64,000 bases of DNA from NCBI GenBank assembly GCA_903789595.1, contig CAIFEZ010000020.1:1-64000 (forward strand), read 5' to 3'. Made by a program: the position numbers and the translations under genes. Below, piece after piece: positions 18,221 through 26,839 of this stretch (position 1 is its first letter; every line of letters starts with the position of its first letter). The notes under the pieces were generated by a model, which was not told the DNA's origin, made no database searches, and saw nothing but the letters and a program-made list of their open reading frames with translations. The DNA comes from an uncultured eubacterium 1-6. GTDB taxonomy: Bacteria > Bacillota > Clostridia > Lachnospirales > Lachnospiraceae.

Positions 18221-18550
18221 CCTATCATCTCCTTGAAAAAACGCTTTCCCCGCACTGCAGCCTGCATCAGGCGCTCATACACCGCATTGCCGCCTGCCAC
18301 CCTATTTTCATACTCACATTCCCATTGCATCACTGACAGATATGCTTATTTTGTGAAGAGAATTATATCATGTTCCTCTCAAATATGCTAAAATATCAGG
18401 CAAGATAAAAATCGCCGGTTCCGTCTGCATTTCTTATGCTTTCGGAGCGTGGCAAACGATCCTTCTGAAAAAATCTGTATTTTTTTGCATCCGGCGCATT
18501 TTCTCCGGCGCCAGATTTTGCAAAGCCATGGAAAGGAGTTCATTGAAATT

Positions 18551-19291
18551 ATGGGAAATGTTTCACCATCAGCATGCATGGAAGTAAAGGACGGAACACA
18601 TGTCGCAAAAGTGGTCCTGATGCCAGGCGATCCTCTCCGCGCAAAATATGTGGCGGAAACCTATCTTCAGAATCCGGTCCTCTTCAATGATGTCCGCGGA
18701 ATGCTCGGATACACCGGAATCTACGACGGTGTGGAGGTATCCGTCATGGGAAGCGGCATGGGCATTCCGTCCATCACCCTTTATGCCCATGAATTATTCA
18801 CCTTCTACGGCGTCGAGGGAATCATCCGCATCGGTTCCGCTGGCGGTGTCGGCGACAGCGTTAACGTCCGGGACGTCGTCGTCGCGATGAGTGCATCCAC
18901 AAATTCCGCTGCTCCGTCCCGCTACGGCCTGCCGGGCACGATCGCTCCGACCGCTGACTGGGAGATGCTCCGTGACGCCGTGCGGATTGCGGACGAGATG
19001 GGAGTTCGCACCTCTGTCGGAAGCGTCTATTCCTCCGATTTCTTCTACTATCCCGATCCGGCCGTTGCCCAGAAGGAAAAGGAAGCAGGTCTTCTGGCCG
19101 TAGAGATGGAAAGCGCCGGCCTTTATACGGAGGCGATGTATGCTCACAAGAAGGCACTGGCTCTCTTCACAGTTTCCGACCATCTCTTCAAGCCGGAACA
19201 TCTGACCCCGGAAGAGATCAAGACCTCCTTCCATGAGATGATGGAAATCGCCCTGAAAACCGCTGCCGACACCGTAAGAAAGCTCGGCTGA
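18551..19291 (+). CDS. deoD: Purine-nucleoside phosphorylase (DeoD type)
   Basis: GTHVAKVVLMPGDPLRAKYVAETYL...GMGIPSITLYAHEL; GGAAAGGAG RBS before ATG 18551. Confidence 0.95.
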   Translation: MGNVSPSACMEVKDGTHVAKVVLMPGDPLRAKYVAETYLQNPVLFNDVRGMLGYTGIYDGVEVSVMGSGMGIPSITLYAHELFTFYGVEGIIRIGSAGGVGDSVNVRDVVVAMSASTNSAAPSRYGLPGTIAPTADWEMLRDAVRIADEMGVRTSVGSVYSSDFFYYPDPAVAQKEKEAGLLAVEMESAGLYTEAMYAHKKALALFTVSDHLFKPEHLTPEEIKTSFHEMMEIALKTAADTVRKLG

Positions 19292-19359
19292 CCCGCAGAT
19301 TTGCATAATCTGTGCAACAAGACCCTCTGTGCCGGTTCGACGCGGAGGGTCCTGTCATA

Positions 19360-20151
19360 CTACCCGATATCAGCATGCAGAAGCTGATGATAAATTTTCA
19401 TTTCCTCCTCGGTCTTCAGGCTGGAATCCAGAACCACCCTCCCCGGTTTCTCTCCATTCTTCAGAAGGCCACATCTCGAAAGCTGACGGCGCAGCTCCCT
19501 TGCGGTTCCGCTGCCACCGTCATAGAGCGGTACGTCTCCCATGACAGTCCGGATCTGCTTCTTTAAGAACGGATAGTGGGTGCATCCCAGTACAATTCCG
19601 TCAATTTTTCCCCGATAAGAGCCGATCATACACTCCAGCATCTCCGTGACATCCGCCGCGTCCAGCCGTCCCTTTTCCACCCGGTCAGCAAGACCCGCAC
19701 AGGAAACCGGGATGAATTCCGCCTCCCCGGCCAGCCTTCCCGAAAGCTCATGATATTTCTCCAGCTTCAGGGTAACCGGCGTCGCCATCACGAGAATACG
19801 CCCGTGATGTTCCTCTCTGGCGGCGGGCTTCAGCGCCGGCTCGATTCCGATCACCGGCATTGCCTTTCCGTACTTTTCCCGGATCAGACCGACCGCCGCA
19901 CTGGTGGCGGTGTTGCAGGCGACGACAATCGCCTTGCACCCTTCGTCCGCCATACGGTCCACAATCGCCATCGACAGCTCCTGCACCTTCTCCACCGTCT
20001 TCTCGCCGTAGGGCGCATTCGCGGAATCCCCGAAATAATAAAAATCCTCCGACGGAAGCTCCCGGATCAGTTCCTTCAAGACACTGATTCCGCCGACTCC
20101 GGAATCAAATACGCCAATATATCCCTTGTATTTTCTCTCATCTGTACCCAT
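19360..20151 (-). CDS. murI: Glutamate racemase
   Basis: GVFDSGVGGISVLKELIRELPSEDFYYFGDSANAPYGEK; VACNTATSAA; LGCTHYPFL. Confidence 0.95.
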   Translation of the reverse strand: MGTDERKYKGYIGVFDSGVGGISVLKELIRELPSEDFYYFGDSANAPYGEKTVEKVQELSMAIVDRMADEGCKAIVVACNTATSAAVGLIREKYGKAMPVIGIEPALKPAAREEHHGRILVMATPVTLKLEKYHELSGRLAGEAEFIPVSCAGLADRVEKGRLDAADVTEMLECMIGSYRGKIDGIVLGCTHYPFLKKQIRTVMGDVPLYDGGSGTARELRRQLSRCGLLKNGEKPGRVVLDSSLKTEEEMKIYHQLLHADIG

Positions 20152-20548
20152 TGTTCTGCCCTGATTTCACCTGTCAGAATTACAGCCGTCTGTAATGCGT
20201 ACTTCCGCACATGACTGCTTCACGGCTGAATACCACTCACGATTCCCGCCGTCACGGCACTCGCCTGCGAAAGATGTGCATGTATCTCCTGATGTTCTCG
20301 CAAACGCAGAAGGTGCCGCGCTGTCCGTGCGCGACACCCCTATCTTACCAAATGTTTCCCTATTCTTCAATTTCCTGTCTTTTTTTTGTTCCTGTCACCG
20401 GACAGGTCGGCTACTGTTCACAATATATCTGAAAGGCAGGGATTTCACAGCCCTGTCTCCATTCGCAAATCAGCGGTAAAATCTCTGCCTGGTCAGTTAA
20501 CCGTAAACCGTAATACAGGGCAAAGGTTTCACAGTTCTGCGATGCGTT

Positions 20549-22294
20549 TCAGCGGACCGGCTCACGTACAGCGCCATCCGCCGGAAGCCTGCTCTCCGTC
20601 TCCGGGTCCGGATCTCCCTGAAGAAGCGTGCTGAAATGGATTTCCTTCAGTGCAGTATCCGACAGATTGAGGCAGCTGCTTCCCATACGGTCGAGATCGT
20701 GCAGAAGCGCGTTGAAGCTAAGCGTCATGTTCGCGTCACACTTTCCCTTTGCCACGCGTTTCACATGGTCCTTCCGCATTTCCTCGCCGATGTCCATGAC
20801 CATCTCCCGCTCCTTTTTCAGACTGTCCGGTTCGTTTTTCTCCGGATCCGCCATCAGCACGAGCGTTTCCTCAAACATCCTCCGGATCAGCTCCATGGAT
20901 TTTCGAAGCTCCTTCATTGCGTCCTTGGAATATTTCAGCTTTTTATCCTTCGCGCCGGCAATATTCTCGATAATGCTCCGACACAGATCTGCGATCCGGT
21001 CGATCTCGCTCTGAATCAGAAGGACGCCGGTCGCCATTGATGCCTGATCCTCGGCGATCGCGCCGAAGGAAAAAACAGCTGCCAGATATTCATTGATTTT
21101 CTCCGACAGGGCATGCACCCCCGCCGCCTGTGCCCGGATGTCTCCGAGTACGGCATCGCTTTCCTTCTGTGTGATCTCCTCCGCCCTTCCGAGCATCCGC
21201 TGTACGATATGCGCGGAATGAAGCGTCTCATGCGCCACAAGATGAAGCGCTGCCACCGGCTGGCCGATGAGCTTGTCATCCAGATATTTCGGCTGACCGA
21301 GTACAACGGTTTTCTCCTTCTTTCCGGGGATAAGCTTCATAACGATTTTCACCATCAGCCACAGAAGTGGCGTCCAGATCAGCGTCATGACAATATTGAA
21401 CCCGGTGTGGGCATTCGCGATCTGCCTCGAAATGACATCCACCTCATTGCCCTTCGGGGACAGCAGCGTGATCAGGCTCGCGTAAGGCTTCACAAACCAG
21501 ATGAACAGAAGGCTTCCGCTTACATTGAAGATACAGTGCGCAAGCGCCGTCCGCTTTGCGTCGATGCTCTGACCGATGCTCGCCAGAACGGCCGTGATCG
21601 TCGTTCCGATGTTGTCGCCGAGAAGAATCGGAATCGCGCCGGCCAGCCCGATAATGCTTGTGATTCCGTCCGCGGCAGGCTGAGACGCGAAGTTCTGCAG
21701 AACGGCGATCGTAGCGCTCGAGCTCTGCACCACAAGGGTCATCAGAAGGCCTGTCAGGACGCCCAGCACCGGAACATGTGCGACTTTTCCGATCATATCC
21801 ACAAAGAAGGGACTCGATGCCAGAGGCTTCATGACGCTTCCCATGATATCAATTCCTTCAAACAGAAGTCCAAAGGCCAGGATCGTATTGCCGATATATT
21901 TTATCTTCTGCTTCTTCGCGGCAAATCCGATGATAAAGCCGACGAAAATGATGATATAGATGTAATCGCTCAGGTTAAACGCAATGATCTGCGCTGTCAT
22001 CGTCGTGCCGATGTTGGCGCCGAAGATGATCGATATCGCCTGCGGAAGCGTCATCAGACCCGCGCTCACGAATCCGATCGCCATGACCGTCGTCGCGCTG
22101 GAGCTCTGTAGGACCGCTGTGACAAGCGCTCCGGAAATCACCCCCATCACCGGGTTCTTCGTCAGCATCCCCAGCACCGTCCGCATCTTCTCTCCGGCCG
22201 CTTTCTGCAGACTGTCGCTCATCATGTTCATGCCGAACAGGAAAATCGCGAGTCCTCCCAGCAGACCAAATACTATCTGTACCTTCTCATTCAT
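20549..22294 (-). CDS. Na/Pi cotransporter family protein with C-terminal PhoU-like domain
   Basis: GLAIFLFGMNMMSDSLQKAAGEKMRTVL...TAVLQSSSATTVMAIGFV and VVQSSSATIAVLQ. Confidence 0.93.
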   Translation of the reverse strand: MNEKVQIVFGLLGGLAIFLFGMNMMSDSLQKAAGEKMRTVLGMLTKNPVMGVISGALVTAVLQSSSATTVMAIGFVSAGLMTLPQAISIIFGANIGTTMTAQIIAFNLSDYIYIIIFVGFIIGFAAKKQKIKYIGNTILAFGLLFEGIDIMGSVMKPLASSPFFVDMIGKVAHVPVLGVLTGLLMTLVVQSSSATIAVLQNFASQPAADGITSIIGLAGAIPILLGDNIGTTITAVLASIGQSIDAKRTALAHCIFNVSGSLLFIWFVKPYASLITLLSPKGNEVDVISRQIANAHTGFNIVMTLIWTPLLWLMVKIVMKLIPGKKEKTVVLGQPKYLDDKLIGQPVAALHLVAHETLHSAHIVQRMLGRAEEITQKESDAVLGDIRAQAAGVHALSEKINEYLAAVFSFGAIAEDQASMATGVLLIQSEIDRIADLCRSIIENIAGAKDKKLKYSKDAMKELRKSMELIRRMFEETLVLMADPEKNEPDSLKKEREMVMDIGEEMRKDHVKRVAKGKCDANMTLSFNALLHDLDRMGSSCLNLSDTALKEIHFSTLLQGDPDPETESRLPADGAVREPVR

Positions 22295-22369
22295 AACCTA
22301 CCTCCGGGCTCTGTAACGCTCCATTAACATACTAATTAAGCGTACTAAAGATAATCCGGAGATACTATC

Positions 22370-22422
22370 TGTTTAATATAAAGTCTGTGTTAATGCTATG
22401 TTAATTATCGTCGGAATGTTAA
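22370..22422 (-). promoter_or_regulatory. Candidate PHO-box-like direct repeats (TTAACA) upstream of the Na/Pi cotransporter
   Basis: TTAACA-N5-TTAACA (11-bp period) at 22388-22404 plus TGTTTA/TGTTAA 18 bp to either side. Confidence 0.45.
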
Positions 22423-22527
22423 CGAACAATATGTAAAAGGGCCGCCGCACTGAATAAAATCAGAACAGAAACCTCCGATCCTTTCTTTTAAATTTCTGTT
22501 CAAAACTCAAATAACAAAAGCAATCTT

Positions 22528-22779
22528 CTAAACTCCCTGTATAGCATCGTCTATCACAGATTTTGCATAATCATAGTCATTTTTTTTCACATAAACATAG
22601 TACATGATTTTTTGGTTCGGATTTTCACCAAAGTTGCCCAGCAATCCAGAACCTCTATTTGACCTTCCAAAATCGCTACTTTTTATCTCATATCTAATCT
22701 TAGCACTATTAAGCCTTCTGGTAATATTTTGCAATTTTACCGTATCATATGTTAAAAATAGTTCTCTTTTCCCAAACAT
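22528..22779 (-). CDS. Small hypothetical protein (83 aa)
   Basis: ORF with AAGGTG RBS before ATG; locally AT-rich. Confidence 0.55.
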   Translation of the reverse strand: MFGKRELFLTYDTVKLQNITRRLNSAKIRYEIKSSDFGRSNRGSGLLGNFGENPNQKIMYYVYVKKNDYDYAKSVIDDAIQGV

Positions 22780-22892
22780 ATAATCACCTTAAAATTAAGC
22801 TATCGCAGAAAGGAAGCGATTCATTCCAAAAGTTAATAGATACTCCCGCAGTATGTGCTGCATGCATATATTGCAAAATTTTCCACAGTCTG

Positions 22893-25091
22893 TCAGTTGA
22901 ATTTGAATACCGCGGCTCCGTAAGCCGGAAGCTCGTAGGCGATGTGAAGCTTCTGCCCGTCGCATTCGCCCTCCTCGGCCTTGTATTTGAGCGGAACCTT
23001 GTGATCCCCTCCGTACTTCTCGCATCTGCTGTCGAGGATCAGCGTGTAATTCCCGGCCTTCGGCACGCCGCACATATAGTCCGCGCGCTCCACCGGCGTG
23101 AAATTGATGACAAAGAGAAGATTGTTTCTCTTCGTCGGCGACCATCTCACAAAGCTGAAGATGCTCCGATCGCAGTCGTCCGCGTTCATCCATTCAAATC
23201 CCTCATAGCCCTTGTCATTTGCGTAAAGGGCAGGATATTTCCGGTACATATTCAGCAGATCCCGCACATAGGCCTGCAGATGCTCATTCTTTTTGTCCTC
23301 CAGAAGAAACCAGTCCAGCTCCCTCTCCTCGCTCCACTCCCTGTACTGCCCGAAATCCTGTCCCATGAACAGAAGCTTCTTGCCCGGGTGACCGAACATG
23401 AAGGTGTAGCCGACCTTCAGATTCTGGAACTTCTCGTCGTCCTGTCCCGGCATCTTGTTGATCATGGAGCACTTCAGATGCACCACCTCATCGTGCGAGA
23501 GAACCAGGATGTATCTCTCGCTGAACGCATAGGTCATCGCAAAGGTCATCTTGTTGTGGTTGAACTTGCGGAAGTACGGATCCAGCTTCATGTACTCCAG
23601 GAAATCATGCATCCAGCCCATGTTCCACTTGTAGGTGAAGCCGAGACCGCCGTCCTCGACCTTTCCGGTCACCTTCGGCCATGCGGTCGATTCCTCGGCG
23701 ATCATCATGACGCCCGGATTCCGTCCCGGCACCAGCGTGTTCAGGTGCTTGAAGAATTCAATCGCCTCGAGATTCTTGTTGTCGCCGTATTTATTGGCGA
23801 TCCACTCGCCGTCCTTTCTTCCGTAATCCAGGTACAACATGGACGCGACGGCATCTACCCGCAGGCCGTCCACGTGGAACTCCTCCACCCAGTAGAGCGC
23901 GTTGGCAAGCAGGAAATTCTTCACCTCCGGACGGCCGTAATTAAAGATCTTGGTCCCCCAGTCCGGATGCTCGCCCTGCCTGGGGTCCGCATGCTCATAT
24001 ACGGCGTCTCCGTCGAAATTCGCGAGACCCTCGGCGTTTTTCGGAAAATGCGCCGGCACCCAGTCCAGGATCACACCGATCTTATTGCGGTGAAGATAAT
24101 CCACCAGATACTTGAAATCCGCCGGTGCCCCATAGCGGGAGGTCGGTGCGTAATACCCCGTCACCTGATATCCCCAGGACTGATCCAGGGGATGCTCGGC
24201 AATCCCCATGAGCTCGACATGGGTGTATCCCATGTCCTTCACGTACTCGACGATCCGCTTCGCGAACTCCCGATAGGTGTAAAATCCCTCCGGGTTTTCT
24301 TCGCTGTAGGGATGCTTCATCCAGGAACCCGGATGCACCTCATAGATCGAGAGAGCCGCCGTCTCCGGAACAAAGTTCTGCCTGTTCCGAATCCACGCTG
24401 CATCGCCCCACCGATAGCTCAGGTCCGCGATTCTCGAAGCTGTTCCCGGGCGAAGCTCCGCCCAGTTTCCGTACGGGTCCGCCTTATAGAGCTTCTGATT
24501 ATCCTTCGAAATGATCAGATACTTGTATAGCTGACCCACGACAGCTCCCGGTACAAAGATCTCCCAGATTCCCTGATCCTCGATCTTCTTCATGGGATTT
24601 GCGTTCTCATCCCAGCTGTTGAACTCTCCGATCACATATACCGCGACTGCGTTCGGCGCCCACAGCGTGAACCATGTTCCGTTCTTGCCGTCGAGGCGCG
24701 CCGTATGCGCTCCCATCTTCTTGTACAGGTCATAGTGCGTCGCCTGCCCGAACAGATAGGAGTCCAGATCGGAAAAAATGTGCGGATCCTGCTTAACCCC
24801 GTTTTCCGGAGCTTCTTCCGCTTTTCCGGATTCTCCGGAAGCCTCCGGCTCATCCACGATCTTCCCCGACTGTGCCTTGGCAACCGACCTCTTCACATTT
24901 TTCTTCACCGAATTCACCGTAGCGGCTGCATTCTCTCCCGCTTTTTCCGCGGCCTCCTTCACCGCCTTCGACGCGATATCCGACGCCTCCTTTGCCGCCT
25001 TGACAGCCTTCCCCGATGCTTCCTTCACCGCGGCCGTCGCCTTCTCTACGGTCTCGTTTCCTTTTTCTTCCCCGATATTTTTCTTTGCCAT
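22893..25091 (-). CDS. glgB: 1,4-alpha-glucan branching enzyme with Ala/Lys/Glu-rich N-terminal extension
   Basis: FTLWAPNAVAVYVIGEFNSWDENANPMKK; HPGSWMKHP; DGLRVDAVASMLYLDY; MIAEESTAWPKVT. Confidence 0.93.
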   Translation of the reverse strand: MAKKNIGEEKGNETVEKATAAVKEASGKAVKAAKEASDIASKAVKEAAEKAGENAAATVNSVKKNVKRSVAKAQSGKIVDEPEASGESGKAEEAPENGVKQDPHIFSDLDSYLFGQATHYDLYKKMGAHTARLDGKNGTWFTLWAPNAVAVYVIGEFNSWDENANPMKKIEDQGIWEIFVPGAVVGQLYKYLIISKDNQKLYKADPYGNWAELRPGTASRIADLSYRWGDAAWIRNRQNFVPETAALSIYEVHPGSWMKHPYSEENPEGFYTYREFAKRIVEYVKDMGYTHVELMGIAEHPLDQSWGYQVTGYYAPTSRYGAPADFKYLVDYLHRNKIGVILDWVPAHFPKNAEGLANFDGDAVYEHADPRQGEHPDWGTKIFNYGRPEVKNFLLANALYWVEEFHVDGLRVDAVASMLYLDYGRKDGEWIANKYGDNKNLEAIEFFKHLNTLVPGRNPGVMMIAEESTAWPKVTGKVEDGGLGFTYKWNMGWMHDFLEYMKLDPYFRKFNHNKMTFAMTYAFSERYILVLSHDEVVHLKCSMINKMPGQDDEKFQNLKVGYTFMFGHPGKKLLFMGQDFGQYREWSEERELDWFLLEDKKNEHLQAYVRDLLNMYRKYPALYANDKGYEGFEWMNADDCDRSIFSFVRWSPTKRNNLLFVINFTPVERADYMCGVPKAGNYTLILDSRCEKYGGDHKVPLKYKAEEGECDGQKLHIAYELPAYGAAVFKFN

Positions 25092-25220
25092 AAATCCCTC
25101 TCCTTTATTTATACGGATTCCGTTCCTGATCCGTCTGCAATCCTGTTCCGGTGTAAAAATTCCTGTGCTTTGCGTGCGGCGTGCCGCTCCGCGTTTTCGA
25201 AGAGCTTTTTCCTTGCTGTG

Positions 25221-25667
25221 ACTGTATAAGCTCCGGATTGCTCCGTGCTTCGCACTCTCGCAATCCCACATAGACCGACTTCGTCGGTCTGCCGCGGCGT
25301 TCGCCCCACCGCATCACACGATGTGTGTGCGGATGTGGCTCACTGCTCGCGCACATAAGCACTCTCGTGCCGCTCCGCGTCACTTCGTGCTTATGCTTGT
25401 TGCCTTCGAAATCGCTGACCGTCTCGCTCGCACGCTTTGCGTGCGGCGTTCCGCTCCGCGTTTTCGAAGAGCTTTTTCCTTGCTGTGACTGTATAAGCTC
25501 CGGATTGCTCCGTGCTTCGCACTCTCGCAATCCTACAAGCATAAGCACTCTCGTGCCGCTCCGCGTCACTTCGTGCTTATGCTTGTTGCCTTCGAAATCG
25601 CAGACCGTCTCGCTCGCACGCTTCGCGTGCGGCGTGCCGCTCCGCGTTTTCGAAGAGCTTATACAGT
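25221..25667. repeat. Family B palindromic elements in a 186-bp tandem duplication; second unit 25488-25667 is bounded by perfect ACTGTATAAGCT/AGCTTATACAGT terminal inverted repeats
   Basis: cataagcactctcg recurs 186 bp apart (25354, 25540); TIRs read directly. Confidence 0.85.
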
Positions 25668-25762
25668 CATGATATCACATAAAGCTTTGGATTCGTATAA
25701 AAATATCGTGAAAAATCCACAAAAGCAGCCGCAGTTTTCCTGCTTCTGCTGGCCGATAAGGC

Positions 25763-26530
25763 TTACTGAAGCCGGTACATTCTGCAGGCGTTTTCCCAGG
25801 TGGTCTGTTCGACTTCTTCCGCCGGGATTCCCTTTAATTCCGCGATGGCGCGTACCACATAGCGGAGATTTCGGGAGCTGTTTCTGGTTCCGCGGTTCGG
25901 CTCCGGAGCCAGATAGGGGCAGTCGGTCTCGAGGACGAGATGGGACAGCGGAACCGCCTGCACCGTTTCCTTCAGACGACGGGCGTTCTTGAACGTGACG
26001 ACGCCGCCGATCCCCAGGTACATCCCCATATCCGCATATTCGAGAGCCTGCTCGACGGAATACGCATAGCAGTGAATCACGCCTCCGATATCTCCGAGCT
26101 TTTCCTCCCTTGCGATACGCATGGTATCCTGCGCGGCGTCCCTGCTGTGAATAATCACCGGAAGTCTGTGTCTTCTCGCCAGGTCCAGCTGCCTTGTGAA
26201 CCAGTAGATCTGTTCCTCCCGGTTATCCTTGTTCCAGTGATAATCCAGGCCAATCTCTCCCACGGCCACACACTTCGGAAGATTCAGATACTCCTCCAGT
26301 TTCTTCATCCGATCCTCATCCAGTTCGCCGACATTGTCCGGATGCAGCCCGAAAGCCGCATAAGCATCCGGACAGTTCTCCGCGATCTTCCGCGTTTTTT
26401 CCAGACTGGACCAGTCGGAGGCCACATTCACAAAACGATTGACATGATAATCCGGAAGGGTCCGGATCATCTCCTCCCTGTCCTCGTCAAAAGCCTCATC
26501 CTCATAATGCGCATGTGTATCAAATATCAT
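25763..26530 (-). CDS. TatD family DNase
   Basis: MIFDTHAHYEDEAFDEDR; GEIGLDYHW; ETDCPYLAPEPNRGTRN. Confidence 0.95.
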   Translation of the reverse strand: MIFDTHAHYEDEAFDEDREEMIRTLPDYHVNRFVNVASDWSSLEKTRKIAENCPDAYAAFGLHPDNVGELDEDRMKKLEEYLNLPKCVAVGEIGLDYHWNKDNREEQIYWFTRQLDLARRHRLPVIIHSRDAAQDTMRIAREEKLGDIGGVIHCYAYSVEQALEYADMGMYLGIGGVVTFKNARRLKETVQAVPLSHLVLETDCPYLAPEPNRGTRNSSRNLRYVVRAIAELKGIPAEEVEQTTWENACRMYRLQ

Positions 26531-26609
26531 TTCAAATCCCCTTTCCTCACTCGCCTGCATCGAGAAAAAAACACACCTGTTCCGTCATCCTGTATCTCCG
26601 GACGGCTGC

Positions 26610-26775
26610 ATTCGTGCCCGGATACAGAAGAAAACCCTGCCGCACGAAAATATCCGTGAATCCGGATATGATCGCGTTCGCGCCCGGATACAAAAGAAAA
26701 CCCTGTCGCAGCAGGACATCTGTGAAAGCGCATATAATCGCATTCATGCCCGGATACAGAAGAAGACTGCAACAT
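26610..26775. repeat. 66-bp degenerate tandem repeat, 3 units
   Basis: gcccggatacaRaagaaRac at 26616, 26682 and 26748. Confidence 0.85.
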
Positions 26776-26839
26776 ACAAATGCTGCAGTCTTCCTGTCTC
26801 AATTCATCCGCGGTTCCTGCGAATCCCGAAATCTTATTT

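Noticed and set aside
22749-24530. 593-aa plus-strand ORF opposite glgB
   Set aside because: Antisense shadow of a clearly conserved gene; no recognisable domain, low-plausibility composition.
25105-25569. 154-aa minus-strand ORF with internal repeats (GLRECEARSNPELIQSQQGKSSSKTRSGTPHAK)
   Set aside because: Explained by the 186-bp duplicated family B palindromes; no RBS or domain support.
25354-25725. Possible CRISPR array from regularly repeated sequence
   Set aside because: Only two units with a 186-bp period, palindromic throughout, no short repeat/unique spacer pattern.
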